Shown: piece by piece, positions 26,495 through 35,858 of the stretch
How positions within the stretch are numbered: position 1 is the first letter of the stretch
Layout: every line of letters starts with the position of its first letter
Source: Streptomyces sp. NBC_01235
GTDB lineage: Bacteria; Actinomycetota; Actinomycetes; Streptomycetales; Streptomycetaceae
Reading direction: 5' to 3'
Assembly: GCF_035989285.1 (NCBI RefSeq)
Contig: NZ_CP108513.1
Span: forward strand, 9,796,001 to 9,860,000
DNA: 64,000 nucleotides
Program-made: the position numbers and the translations under genes
Notes under the pieces: generated by a model
Database searches by the model: none
The model's input: only the letters and a program-made list of their open reading frames with translations
What the model was told of the DNA's origin: nothing

Positions 26495-27200
26495 GCCAGG
26501 GGCCGCCCCGCCACAGCTTCTCCAGGAAGATCACCGCCGCCAGGCCCGCCATCGCCGCCACGTTCATCACGCCGAGGGGGATCAGGACGATCATCAGCCC
26601 CCAGCAGCAGCCGACGCAGTAGAGCCCGTGGTGCGCGCCCACCCGCAGATCCTTCGCCCACGGCCGGAACCGCGCGTACCGCAACAGCTGGAACATCGGG
26701 CTGCGGCAGTGCCGCAGACAGACCCGCTTCAGCGGCCCGAACTGCTGGACTCCCGCCAGCAGGAACGCGCCCGCGCCGATCCAGCGCCCCGACTCGGGGT
26801 GGGCGTCGACCAGGTGCCCCGTCGCCGCCAGGGCCCCGTACACCAGCAGTCCGAAGCCGGCCCAGGCCAGCAGATAGCCGCCGACGAATTCGGTGAGGCG
26901 CAGCGCACGGACGCGGCCCGCGGTGCTGCGGTTGATCGCCTGTACCCAGGTGAGAGCCAAGGGTGCCAGCGACGGCAGCATCATCGCCGCCATCATGACC
27001 ACCCACAGGAGCAGGAAGAGCGGGAGCGCCAGACCCATGGTGCCCGGCTCCATCCCCATGTCGCGGGACTGCGCGGCCGTGAGCACCCACGCCAGAGCGG
27101 CGATCAGGGTCAGGAGAAGCCAGCCGAGGGCCAGATCACGCCTCGGCAGCAGGACCCCAAGCCGGGTGGGCTCCGGCGGGGCGAGCCGGAGATGCGGCAC
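26370..27200 (-). CDS. DUF2182 polytopic membrane protein
   Basis: A 276-aa protein from the GTG at 27200, placed 6 nt after GGGAGG. Seven or so transmembrane helices are visible. Family marks are WVVMMAAMMLPSLAPL in the second helix, RVCLRHCRSPM and GLYCVGCCWGLMIVL. The Cys/His/Met-rich motifs suggest metal handling (copper or similar) in the membrane. It is divergent from a DUF1326 gene, a frequent pairing in bacteria, so the two probably act together. Its 3' end overlaps the tail of the NrtS-like frame in antisense. Confidence 0.8.
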   Translation of the reverse strand: MPHLRLAPPEPTRLGVLLPRRDLALGWLLLTLIAALAWVLTAAQSRDMGMEPGTMGLALPLFLLLWVVMMAAMMLPSLAPLALTWVQAINRSTAGRVRALRLTEFVGGYLLAWAGFGLLVYGALAATGHLVDAHPESGRWIGAGAFLLAGVQQFGPLKRVCLRHCRSPMFQLLRYARFRPWAKDLRVGAHHGLYCVGCCWGLMIVLIPLGVMNVAAMAGLAAVIFLEKLWRGGPWLSWAVGVALLVLAVLAPFQDWLLPGLQMSGPSMDQMLGAAL

Positions 27201-27510
27201 GGCATGCCTCCCAAGGACGCCCGCTTCGGTGGCCGCGATGAGCACTCCGAAGACATCTCCAGCAGATCACGGAATCGCCGGCCTCAAAAGCGGAGGACCG
27301 GGACCCGGGCGGCAGCCCTCATGACAGTGACCGGGCCCACCCGGTGCGTCGACGACCGCGACGGATGTCGCCCCAGGGCGACGTATGCGTGCCGGCGTCC
27401 CCGTCAGCGCCTCCCGGCTCCCCTTGCCTCCGAAGGCCGCTTCGCTTTCGTGTCGGCGAGGAGCACCCTGGAAGTGACGCCGCTCCGTATACCGGGAGAG
27501 GAGGAGCGAG

Positions 27511-28167
27511 ATGGCTGAGCAGACCACCAGCAGCCCGCCCTGGCGCGTGGTCGGCGACTGGTTCGACACCTGCAACTGCGCCATACCCTGCCCGTGCACA
27601 TTCGCCCAGCCCCCGTCCGAGGGCGATTGCGAGGGCGTGCTTGCCTGGCACATACGCGAGGGACAGTTCGGGGATGTCCGGCTCGACGATCTGAATGTCC
27701 TGATGCTCGGGTCCTTCACCGGCAACGTGTGGACCGGCGAGCACACGGACCCGTATGCCGCCGTCTTCGTCGACGAGCGCGCCGACGACCAGCAGCGCGC
27801 CGCACTCGGCGCGATCTTCGGCGGGGAGGCCGGTGGCTGGCCACAGCAGTTCGTCGAGGTCCTCGGACCCGAGATGCGCGGCATGGACGTCGCTCCGATC
27901 ACCGTCGAGGTCGACGAGGACCTGGGGGCGTGGCGCGCTGAGATTCCCGGCCGGGTGACCGCCCGTGCCGAGGCCCTCACCGGTCCCACCACAGCCGAGG
28001 GGGCACGGGTCCAGGTCCACAACGCCCCCGGTGCCGAGGTCGGCCCGGGACAGATTGCCACCTGGGGCCGGTCCACCACCGATCAGGCCGACGCCTTCGG
28101 CTTCAGCTGGAGCCGCAGCGGCAGGTCCAGCAAGTACTTCCCCTTCGATTGGAGCGGCCCCGACTGA
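27511..28167 (+). CDS. DUF1326 protein
   Basis: A 218-aa soluble protein with a strong ribosome site (GAGAGGAGGAG). Near residue 20 it has the family's cysteine cluster DTCNCAIPCPC, followed by AWHIREGQFGDVRLDDLNV and the GNVWTGEHTDPYAAVFVDE segment. Members are found next to DUF2182 membrane proteins, as here; the cysteines suggest metal binding, and the pair may form a metal-delivery unit. The 310-bp gap between the two divergent genes holds their promoters but shows no clear operator. Confidence 0.8.
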   Translation: MAEQTTSSPPWRVVGDWFDTCNCAIPCPCTFAQPPSEGDCEGVLAWHIREGQFGDVRLDDLNVLMLGSFTGNVWTGEHTDPYAAVFVDERADDQQRAALGAIFGGEAGGWPQQFVEVLGPEMRGMDVAPITVEVDEDLGAWRAEIPGRVTARAEALTGPTTAEGARVQVHNAPGAEVGPGQIATWGRSTTDQADAFGFSWSRSGRSSKYFPFDWSGPD

Positions 28168-28207
28168 CGCGCGATCGGTCGGCGCTCCGGGCGGTCGGTC
28201 ATCAGCT

Positions 28208-28359
28208 CATGGTCACGCCGGACGAAGACTTCACTGGCCCACGGCTCTGCGAGGCCTTCGTGAACCGGCTCACCTTCGGCGGCGACATCATCGGGACCGG
28301 CACCGACTCCTGGCGCCTTGCGCATACCAAGGCCCGGAAGGCAGTGGCTGACCGGGGAG
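28208..28359 (+). pseudogene. IstB-like (IS21) helper ATPase, C-terminal fragment
   Basis: About 50 codons contain LCEAFVNRLTFGGDIIGTGT followed by DSWRLAHTKARK, which resembles the last beta-hairpin and basic tail of IS21-family IstB proteins (RL...G..I..GTDSYRL..). The P-loop part of the protein is absent upstream. Too short and isolated to be functional. Confidence 0.4.
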
Positions 28360-28598
28360 TTCACCGCTCACGGGCGGTCTGCGCCGACACGTCGTACCCG
28401 ACGAACGTGAACATGCGAGCCCCACCGCCAGAGGGGCAGGCTTGCCCGCGAAACGTGCCGCTCGGCGGCGTGGGCGATGAATGCGTGACCAGGGCGACGA
28501 GCCACCTGATCGAGGAAGCACGGCCTGGTCGGGTCGTCAGGCACTCCGTGTACGTCCATCCCGACGCCCCCAGCCCGTGCCGGGCCCGGCACCGCCGG

Positions 28599-28815
28599 TC
28601 ACCAGCCGGTCAGCAGCAAGTGATTGAGAAGGAGGGCGATCACGGCCTGCGCGGCGAGCCAGGCGCGGGGTCGGGTCAGGAATGCACACGAGGCCAGTAG
28701 CCATATGGCGAACGGCAACCAGATGCGCTCGGTCTCCGCTTTGCTCATCCCGGACGGGTCGGCGATGAGCAGAGCGGCGAGCGCGGCGGCGGCGAGCAGG
28801 GCGAGGCGGAGGTCA
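28599..28815 (-). pseudogene. C-terminal fragment of an integral membrane protein
   Basis: About 70 codons encode two to three hydrophobic helices around DPSGMSKAETERIWLPF, a pattern seen at the end of polytopic actinobacterial membrane glycosyltransferase-like proteins, and finish LLLNHLLLTGW. Upstream the frame continues as basic low-complexity sequence without a credible start, so the gene's 5' part is missing. Confidence 0.45.
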
Positions 28816-29060
28816 GGGGAGGCGCCGGACCCACCCCCTCTTCGGTGGGACTGTATGAACAAGGAAGATTCTTGGTCTGCTGGTGGTACAAGCGTCATGC
28901 GTCGCTGACCTGTGTAAGCGTGGCTACGTGTGGCTCGTTGGAGCCGTCGGCCCGGGACTGGTCCGGATCTTCTCCCCAGCGAGACGAGCCTGGTCATCTG
29001 TCGACGTCGGACCCCTCAGCTGGTGGACTGCTCCAAGCGGATGTGTCGGCCCGCGCACTG

Positions 29061-30281
29061 CTACGGCGAGGTGGGCGGGTGCGGGGAGCGGAGTACGAGC
29101 AGGGTGATCTCGCTGGGGGCGAAGACGCGGAACGGCGGGCCCCAGAAGCCGGTGCCGCGGCTGGTGTAGAGGAGGGTGCGGGGGCCGTGGTGGCTGAGGC
29201 CGGCGAGGGCGGGCTGGTCGATGCGGACGAGGTGGTGGAAGGGCCAGATCTGGCCGCCGTGGGTGTGGCCGGAGAGTTGGAGGTCGATGCCGGCGGCTGC
29301 TGCCCGGTCGATGAACTTGGGCTGGTGTGCCAGGAGCAGGACGGGTAGGTCGGGGTCGGCGCCGTTCAAGGCTCCGGCGAGGTGGGCGCGGTGGCCTGCC
29401 AGGCCGGAGGACTCGGCGGTGACGTCGTCCACGCCGGCGACCACGAGGGTGTCGCCTCCGCGTTCGAGCAGCAGATGGCGGTTGCGCAGCGGCTCCCAGC
29501 CCAGCTCGTCCATCAGGTCGACCCAGCCCTGGGCCTCGCTGTAGTACTCGTGGTTGCCGGTGACGTAGACCCGGGCCCGGGTGGCCCGCACGGTTCCGAG
29601 GGGGGCGGCCTGGGCGCGGCGGCGTTCGGCCGTGCCGTCCGCGATGTCGCCGGTGTGGCAGACCAGGTCGGCTTCCAGGGTGTTCACCGTCTCGCACACC
29701 CGTGCCGACCAGCGTGCGCGATCGAGGGGACCGTAGTGGGTGTCGGTGATGAGGACGACGCGGGTGCCGTCCAACCCGGCACCCAGCCGCGGGAGTCGCA
29801 CGTCGAGTCGGCGCACGCGTGGCACGCGGCGGGCCTCGGCGTACCCCCAGGCGAGCAGTACGGCGGTGACGCCGAGGACGGCCCACGTGACGATTCGGGC
29901 CCGGTCCTGACTCTCCTCGACGCCGGCCACGGTCAGGGCGAGCCGCAAGAGGACGCCGAGCAGAACGGACCAGGTGAACAGGACCCAGCTGGTGCCCAGC
30001 AGGGTGTCACCGAGGATCGCTGCCCGGTCCTGCTGGCGCCGGCCGTGGCCGCGCACCATCGCGAGCGGCATACCGATGAGGCCGAGGGCGAACAGGACGG
30101 TGCCGGCGAGCGTGACGGGCAGCGGCCAGTGCTGGCCGGTGTACAGGAGCACCCCGCAGGGCACGGCCCACAGCAGGACGGGGGCGATCAGGGGGATGTA
30201 GCGCATCAGGCGGATCAGTCGGCTCTGCTGCGGCGCTTGCGCTTCGCTGTCGACGGGTCGGGTGTCGCTGGTGTCGGTCAC
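29061..30281 (-). CDS. Membrane-bound metallophosphoesterase (YkuE/YaeI-like)
   Basis: A 406-aa protein from the GTG at 30281, right after GGGAGGGGAAGC. The N-terminal ~165 residues contain four transmembrane helices. The calcineurin-type phosphoesterase domain has all metal motifs in order: LITDTHYG, CHTGDIADG, VTGNHEY, LLAHQP and LSGHTHGGQIW. Such enzymes hydrolyse phosphoesters of lipids or nucleotides at the membrane face. It is a monocistronic gene downstream of the large conflict-gene run, 199 bp from it, and is probably unrelated. Confidence 0.85.
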   Translation of the reverse strand: MTDTSDTRPVDSEAQAPQQSRLIRLMRYIPLIAPVLLWAVPCGVLLYTGQHWPLPVTLAGTVLFALGLIGMPLAMVRGHGRRQQDRAAILGDTLLGTSWVLFTWSVLLGVLLRLALTVAGVEESQDRARIVTWAVLGVTAVLLAWGYAEARRVPRVRRLDVRLPRLGAGLDGTRVVLITDTHYGPLDRARWSARVCETVNTLEADLVCHTGDIADGTAERRRAQAAPLGTVRATRARVYVTGNHEYYSEAQGWVDLMDELGWEPLRNRHLLLERGGDTLVVAGVDDVTAESSGLAGHRAHLAGALNGADPDLPVLLLAHQPKFIDRAAAAGIDLQLSGHTHGGQIWPFHHLVRIDQPALAGLSHHGPRTLLYTSRGTGFWGPPFRVFAPSEITLLVLRSPHPPTSP

Positions 30282-30479
30282 GCTTCCCCTCCCTGACCAG
30301 GCTGCCGTCTCGCGCACTGTATCCGGTCGCCCTCGGGCCGGCCGCACCGGCGTTCATGAGCGCGGCCCCCTTGGGGCGAAGGGCTCTGCGGGATGGCGAG
30401 GCTCCACCGCCGGTCCTAGCCCAACCGGCCGTGGCGGCATCGCGCCACTCGCATCGCACCCGCCCGGGGAAGTGCTGCG

Positions 30480-33400
30480 TCACAGGGGCACGCACGCCAC
30501 ATCGCACTCGACGCGCCGCAGCTGACGTGCCGCCAGCAGCCACGGATGGTCCGACCGCAAGACGGCGGCGAACCCCGCCACGGCGACGCGCTGTCGAACC
30601 TCGGCCTCGGCGCCGTGCCCCAGTCCTCGGTGATCGAGGGCCAGGTTGGCGGCGCACACCAGCGTCAACGGGTGCCGTTCCCCCATCGTCTCGGTCAGCA
30701 GCGTCATGGTGGCCTCGTCGATGTCCCGTGCTCGCTCGAAGTCCAGACGGGCGTGAGCCGTGGTGGCCCTGGCGACCGCGACACCGAGCGTCATCGGATG
30801 ACGGCAACCCACCGACGCGTCCATCCGACGAGCGACGTATTCCTCGAGCTCCCACGCCTCGTCGAGCATGCCGAGCCCGCGTAGCGCGGCGGCCAGGTCG
30901 GCCTGGGCGGTCAGGGTGTACGGATGGTCCTCGCCGAGGCGAGCGGCAAGACGCGGTGCCGTGGTCGCCGCAAGCTGATGGGAGGCAGCGGCCCGACCGG
31001 CCAGACGCCTGTCGGCCGACGCGTGGACCGCGACCGCCAGAGTGCGGGGGTGCTCGGGGCCGTAGAGGGCCTCGAAGCGCCACAGCGCTTCGGCTGACAG
31101 TTCGGCGGCCGCCTCGAGCGCCCCGTCGCGACGTCGGCAGACGGCAAGGTTGTCGGCGATGTGCCATGTGAGCGGGTGTTCCTCGCCGAACACGGAGAGG
31201 GTGCGGCGATGGAGGTCTTCCTGGGCGTGGCGGGCGGCCGCGTAGTCGCCGCGTTCCCGCACATCGAGGTTGACGGAATCGAGACTTGCGAGGGTGGCTG
31301 GATCGGTGGCGCCCAGGGTCTGTTGGCGGTGTCCGGCGTTTTCCTCGTCGACGGACAGCGCTTCGTCGAATCGGCCGCACCAGCGCAGATCGACGCCAAG
31401 TTGGTGGGCGGCATCCAGCGTGACCCGGTGGTCGGCACCGAACTGGTACCGGGCCAGCCTCACGGCTTCTTCGCTGAGCTCCCGTGCCTGCTGGAGCCGG
31501 CCTCCGTGGCGGCGCGCCACGGCCAGTTCGGACAAGGAGGCGACCACGCTCCCGGAATCGGACGCTACTCGCCGGGCCATGCGTAGGGCCTGCTCGGAGA
31601 GGGGCACCGACTCCGCGACGCGACCGCTGCGCCGCAGCAGGGACGCACAGGTCCTCGTCATGCGGACGACGTCGCTGTCCTCCTCGTCCGACGTCGCGAG
31701 CCAGGCTGCCCTGGCCTCCTCAGCGAGGACCAGGGCACCCTCCACCTCGCCGCAGCCGCCGAGGAACAGCACGGTCCGATGGATGAGCGACCGAACCGTC
31801 GCATCGCTGCTGTCCACCGCCTGCGAGGCCGACAGGTGCGGCAGCAGTGAGGGGAGGACCTGCCAAGCCGCCGGGGAGTCGGCGGGGTCGCCCCCGGCCG
31901 CCGCGAGCCGCATGTGGGCTTCCTCGCGCGTACGTTGATGTTCCTCGGCCGACAGACCGGCCAGCAGCAACTGCTGGAACCCCCGGTCGAGGCGCACGGT
32001 GTCGTTGTCCTCATCGGCGTTCAACAGGGAGAGCCGGACCAGCGTTGCGAGGGAATGCCGCAGCTCCGCCGACTCGCACAGGGGTTCGCCCACTGGCGCC
32101 CTTCCTGGGGCGCGAAACACGGCGAGCGGGATGGGCTCGGCAGCAAGGTGGGCGCACACGTCCAGCAACCGGGGGGCGCCTGGCGCCAGCTCCTCGAGCA
32201 TTGTCAGGGCGATGTCCCAGACCGCAGTTAGAGGGACGGGCAGGCCGGGTGCCGCGTCCAGAAGGTGGTCGGCCGAGTGATGACGGTGGATCAGGTTCAC
32301 GTACGCGTCGACGGGCATCCCGGTGCTCAGGTGCCAGGTGCCCGCCTGCTCGACGGCCAGGGGCATGTCCCCGAGGGCTTCGGCGAGCCGTCCGGCTTCC
32401 CGCTCCGGGAGGGCTGGCATGTGCCCGCGCAGGAGTGCCACCGTCTCTTCGCGCTCGAAGCCCTCCAGCGTCACCGGGAGCGCCACCTGCGCCCACGCCA
32501 GGTTGCGGGACGTGACCAGGACTTTGCCCGGACCGTGGACGGGGAGGTGTCGCATGGCCTCGTCGACGTCATCCGCGCCGTCGAGGATTAGCAGCCACCT
32601 GTCGTACGGCGAACCGCTGCGCAGCGCCTCCAGAAGGACCGGTACGGCCGACTGGACGGTGAGCTGTGTGCCGCCCGTCGGAGTGAGGTCCAGTCGGGCC
32701 GCCAGGTGGGCGAGCGACGGCAGGAGAAGGCCCTTGCCTGCTGCCCGGACCCAACAGACGAGGTCGTACTCGTGCGCGTGCCGATGGACGTACTCCCGCG
32801 CCAGTTCCGATTTGCCGACACCGCCTGCACCCTGCCCGGGATGCGGGAGCACACAGACGAGGCTGTGGTCGGTGAGATGGTCGGCCAGCATCCGCAGCTG
32901 GGCCGTCCGGCCCACGAACCGCTCGTTGCGCGCGGGGACGTTCACCATGAGGGCGGGTGAACGGGATGGTGTCCCGGCAGCCTCTGGGCCGTCCTGGTTC
33001 ACACCGACGTGCGGGGTGCCCGCCGCGGCCTCACCGGGTACCTCGGCCAGGGGCGACTCGTCGTCCGGGACAGGCGACCGATCGACGACGGTCTCGCGAG
33101 GAGTGATCCCGTCCGCCGGCGGCAGCACCGCAGCGCCGCGGTGGTGTGGCACGCCGTCCGACTCGATCCGCCGAGCGCGCTGCGCGTAGGGCCCCGACAG
33201 CGCCCGCATCACCGCCAGCTCGGCCCGCAGCCACTGCCCGGCACTGGGGTCGGGCAGCGCGGCCGCCACCGGATCGCGCAGCGCGGCACGCAGGGCGACA
33301 CCGTGCTCCCCCGCCGCGGAAAGCCCACCGAGGATGTCGACGACCATGGCCAGCTGCTGACGCGTCGTGGCGGCCAGAAGCGCCTCGCGGACCCCGGCGG

Positions 33401-34799
33401 CGAACTCCGGTGCCTGCCCGCCGTCGTGGTCCCAGTCGATGAGCCCGCCCATCAGGATCTCGGCGAGGTGCTCCGTGTCGGCTCTCACGCTGGGGTGGTG
33501 GCGCAGCTGCTGGATGAGGTCGAACTCGAACGGTGTGGCGGCGAGCCGAGTGGCGAGGCGACGGGCGGTCGGCGTGGCCTGGCCGAAGAAGCGGCGTACG
33601 GCCGCGGCCGCGTCGGGGGGACGCCGCGGCGGGACGAGACCGGGAGCGGGCCGACCGGCGTGCAGCGACCCGGCCAGCACCACGGGAAGCTCACGGACGC
33701 CCGGCTCCCCGACGACGAGATCGGCCCAGGCCGCGAGGGATCCGTGCTTCAGCGTGAGCACGGGGACGACCGGTGACTTGCCGTCCGTCCAGGGCAGCGG
33801 TCGGATCGGGTCCGTTTCGTCGCCCCACTGCACAAGGCGCAGTTCCGAGCCGGGGGCTCCGAATCCGCCGGCCTTCAGTGTGGCGACCTGGGGCGTGAGG
33901 GAAGCGCGGTGCCGCAGATGAGGCGGCAGCAGTTGGACCACGGCGGTGGGCCCCGCGGCGCCGAGCCGGCGGAGCAACGCGTCGGCGGCCGCCGTGGCCC
34001 AGCCGCGGCCCATGCCGTCGGTGACGACGAGGAAGACACGACCGCCCCCGCCGCCGACGATCTCCCCCAGGTCCCCGGAGCCGGGCGCCGAGCCCCGGCG
34101 CAAGGCCGGCGGTCCCGTGTCCGGCACGTCCACCTGGACAGTGAGGACGTTCCCGAAAGCGCCGCTGTGCACGGTGGCGTCCTGGAGCGCCTGCGTCTCC
34201 TCCCGCCAGACGGTCATGGTGGGGCCGGTGTCGACGAGCAGGACCAGATCGAAGGCCCGGTCCAGGACCGGCCTGAACGACGGCATCCAGAGCCCGTCGA
34301 CGACCATCTGCTCGGCCGTGAGTTCCTCGTCCAGCAGCACCGTGCCACGGGATGGCACACGCCGCTGGAGCCGGTGCAGGGCACGCGCCAACGGCGCCGA
34401 ACGTGCTCCCCGGCCGGGTGCCCGAGGTCGCACCGAGGGCAGTAGGGGCGAGCCGAGGTGGAGACGGCTGAGGCCCTCGGGGTCGGGAGTCGGCAGGGCC
34501 CGCGCGTGGGAGACCGGCAGCTCCTCGCTCGACGGCTCCGGCACCGGCGCGGAGGACTCCGGCGACGGAATCGGCGGCTCCTCAGACGGCCAGTGCTCAC
34601 CCTGCTGCGGCACGTGCTCCCTGCGGACGGTACGCCCGGTCCGTTCCCAGTGCGCTGCCAGCCAGACAGCGTCGGCCACTTCCTGCCAGTCCGGTCCATG
34701 CTCTTCGGAAGAGGACGGTTCGGGCGGTGGGGAGGCGGACGGCCCCGACCCCGCGGGCTCCTCGTGTCCCGGTGCGCGCTCGCGCGGGGTTCCGGTCAT
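30480..34799 (-). CDS. SAV_2336/vWA-like NB-ARC-TPR protein (VMAP set 2)
   Basis: A 1439-aa protein whose ATG directly follows the MoxR stop (TGAATG). Residues ~40-60 resemble the SAV_2336 N-terminal domain (DAVWLAAHWERTG). At ~185 a vWA-like Rossmann unit starts (FDLVLLVDTGPTMTVW, a degenerate MIDAS motif, then VFLVVTDGMGRGW). The NTPase module has P-loop GQGAGGVGKSELA near 655 and Walker B WLLILDGADDVDE near 740, an NB-ARC-like STAND switch. From ~1000 to the end are TPRs of the Kin/Clu type (repeats around AARHAQEDLHRRTLSVFGEEH). It is the vWA member of a vWA-MoxR-VMAP ternary set, with a sensor-like TPR tail. FxsT-like proteins share part of this layout, but no FxsA gene is nearby. Confidence 0.75.
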   Translation of the reverse strand: MTGTPRERAPGHEEPAGSGPSASPPPEPSSSEEHGPDWQEVADAVWLAAHWERTGRTVRREHVPQQGEHWPSEEPPIPSPESSAPVPEPSSEELPVSHARALPTPDPEGLSRLHLGSPLLPSVRPRAPGRGARSAPLARALHRLQRRVPSRGTVLLDEELTAEQMVVDGLWMPSFRPVLDRAFDLVLLVDTGPTMTVWREETQALQDATVHSGAFGNVLTVQVDVPDTGPPALRRGSAPGSGDLGEIVGGGGGRVFLVVTDGMGRGWATAAADALLRRLGAAGPTAVVQLLPPHLRHRASLTPQVATLKAGGFGAPGSELRLVQWGDETDPIRPLPWTDGKSPVVPVLTLKHGSLAAWADLVVGEPGVRELPVVLAGSLHAGRPAPGLVPPRRPPDAAAAVRRFFGQATPTARRLATRLAATPFEFDLIQQLRHHPSVRADTEHLAEILMGGLIDWDHDGGQAPEFAAGVREALLAATTRQQLAMVVDILGGLSAAGEHGVALRAALRDPVAAALPDPSAGQWLRAELAVMRALSGPYAQRARRIESDGVPHHRGAAVLPPADGITPRETVVDRSPVPDDESPLAEVPGEAAAGTPHVGVNQDGPEAAGTPSRSPALMVNVPARNERFVGRTAQLRMLADHLTDHSLVCVLPHPGQGAGGVGKSELAREYVHRHAHEYDLVCWVRAAGKGLLLPSLAHLAARLDLTPTGGTQLTVQSAVPVLLEALRSGSPYDRWLLILDGADDVDEAMRHLPVHGPGKVLVTSRNLAWAQVALPVTLEGFEREETVALLRGHMPALPEREAGRLAEALGDMPLAVEQAGTWHLSTGMPVDAYVNLIHRHHSADHLLDAAPGLPVPLTAVWDIALTMLEELAPGAPRLLDVCAHLAAEPIPLAVFRAPGRAPVGEPLCESAELRHSLATLVRLSLLNADEDNDTVRLDRGFQQLLLAGLSAEEHQRTREEAHMRLAAAGGDPADSPAAWQVLPSLLPHLSASQAVDSSDATVRSLIHRTVLFLGGCGEVEGALVLAEEARAAWLATSDEEDSDVVRMTRTCASLLRRSGRVAESVPLSEQALRMARRVASDSGSVVASLSELAVARRHGGRLQQARELSEEAVRLARYQFGADHRVTLDAAHQLGVDLRWCGRFDEALSVDEENAGHRQQTLGATDPATLASLDSVNLDVRERGDYAAARHAQEDLHRRTLSVFGEEHPLTWHIADNLAVCRRRDGALEAAAELSAEALWRFEALYGPEHPRTLAVAVHASADRRLAGRAAASHQLAATTAPRLAARLGEDHPYTLTAQADLAAALRGLGMLDEAWELEEYVARRMDASVGCRHPMTLGVAVARATTAHARLDFERARDIDEATMTLLTETMGERHPLTLVCAANLALDHRGLGHGAEAEVRQRVAVAGFAAVLRSDHPWLLAARQLRRVECDVACVPL

Positions 34800-35858
34800 T
34801 CAGCGGCCCATCGAAAGGTCGCGCAGCAGCATCTTGAGGAGGCGGTCGCCCGACCCGTCGTCCCCCAGGCCGCCGGCCGTGGTGAGCTGAACCGCGTTGA
34901 ACAACTGGTCGAGCGAGTGGGTGCCACCCGAGCTGACCCGGTCGAGGAAGAGGTCGACCAGGTTCTCGGCGTCGGCGGGAAGTGCCCTGAAGTGATTTCT
35001 CACGATGGCGAGGAGCTGTTCCCGGCTGGGGGTGGTCATCTCCACGGGCAGACAGCGTCTGCGGAAAGCGGCGGGGAACTCACGCTCGCCATTGCTGGTG
35101 ATCACGACCACGGGGAACTCCCGGCACTCCACGTGGCCGTTGCGCACCATTGCTCGTTCGCCCGGATCACTGATGTGCACGACCATGCTGTCGTGCGAGT
35201 CCCGCACCAGTTCCGGCACTTCGTAGCTTCCGTTCTCCAGCACATGCAGCAGATCATTGGGCAGGTCCAGGTCGCTCTTGTCCAGTTCATCGATGAGTAG
35301 GACCCGGGGTCGGTCGTAGGGCAGGAGCGCGGTGCCCAGGGGCCCCAGGGTGATGAAGTCGCCCAGCGATGGCAGGGATTGGCCGCCGGTTCCGCGTTCG
35401 ACGCCGTCCGCCCCCGGGAAGTCGGGACCACCGGCCCGCCAGGCGGCGATGGCCTGCGCACGGCCCAGCGCATCGTACGCGTACAGTCCGTCCCGCAGGT
35501 TGGTACGGCTGACGATGCTCCACACCAGGACACGCCCGAGGCCCAGTTCGCGCGCGACCAGATAGGCGAGAGTCGACTTGCCGACGCCGGGCGGCCCGGT
35601 GAGGAGCAACGGGCGGCGCAGCAGCAGGGCCGCGTTGACCGTCTCGATGCTCGCCTCGTCGAGCTGGGGCACGGGCTCCACCTGCCCGAGGCGGCGGCGC
35701 GTGGCCTCCTCGTCGTCCGGGGGCGGCGGAAGGCCCGGCCCCCCGCGGAACCTACGCCAGGGCGGCGCCTCCGGCAGGTCCACGGGCACCCCGTCCGGGA
35801 CCCCCGTGCCGTGAAACACATGCCAGCCCGGTCGGTTCTCCGGGGGCGTCCCGCTCAT
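34800..35858 (-). CDS. MoxR-type AAA+ ATPase (VMAP set 2)
   Basis: A 352-aa protein with GAGGAGAG before the ATG; the start overlaps the previous stop (ATGA). Walker A is at residues 88-95 (GPPGVGKS), Walker B is VLLIDELDKSDLDLPNDLL near 173, and a sensor segment VVVITSNGEREFP follows. The C-terminal lid is helical. MoxR ATPases remodel vWA-containing partners; here vWA-like proteins are encoded on both sides of the set. The sequence closely parallels the second MoxR at 40933, including the PLGTAL and NGEREFP blocks, so the two came from a duplication. Confidence 0.85.
   Translation of the reverse strand: MSGTPPENRPGWHVFHGTGVPDGVPVDLPEAPPWRRFRGGPGLPPPPDDEEATRRRLGQVEPVPQLDEASIETVNAALLLRRPLLLTGPPGVGKSTLAYLVARELGLGRVLVWSIVSRTNLRDGLYAYDALGRAQAIAAWRAGGPDFPGADGVERGTGGQSLPSLGDFITLGPLGTALLPYDRPRVLLIDELDKSDLDLPNDLLHVLENGSYEVPELVRDSHDSMVVHISDPGERAMVRNGHVECREFPVVVITSNGEREFPAAFRRRCLPVEMTTPSREQLLAIVRNHFRALPADAENLVDLFLDRVSSGGTHSLDQLFNAVQLTTAGGLGDDGSGDRLLKMLLRDLSMGR

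Noticed and set aside
26355..27518. 387-codon plus-strand frame opposite the DUF2182 gene
   Set aside because: Gln/His/Arg-rich antisense shadow; the minus strand has transmembrane helices and family Cys motifs.
30480..34799. FxSxx-COOH peptide system, suggested by the NB-ARC-TPR protein
   Set aside because: No short FxSxx-ending peptide or radical-SAM partner gene is near; the MoxR/VMAP neighbours explain the gene better.
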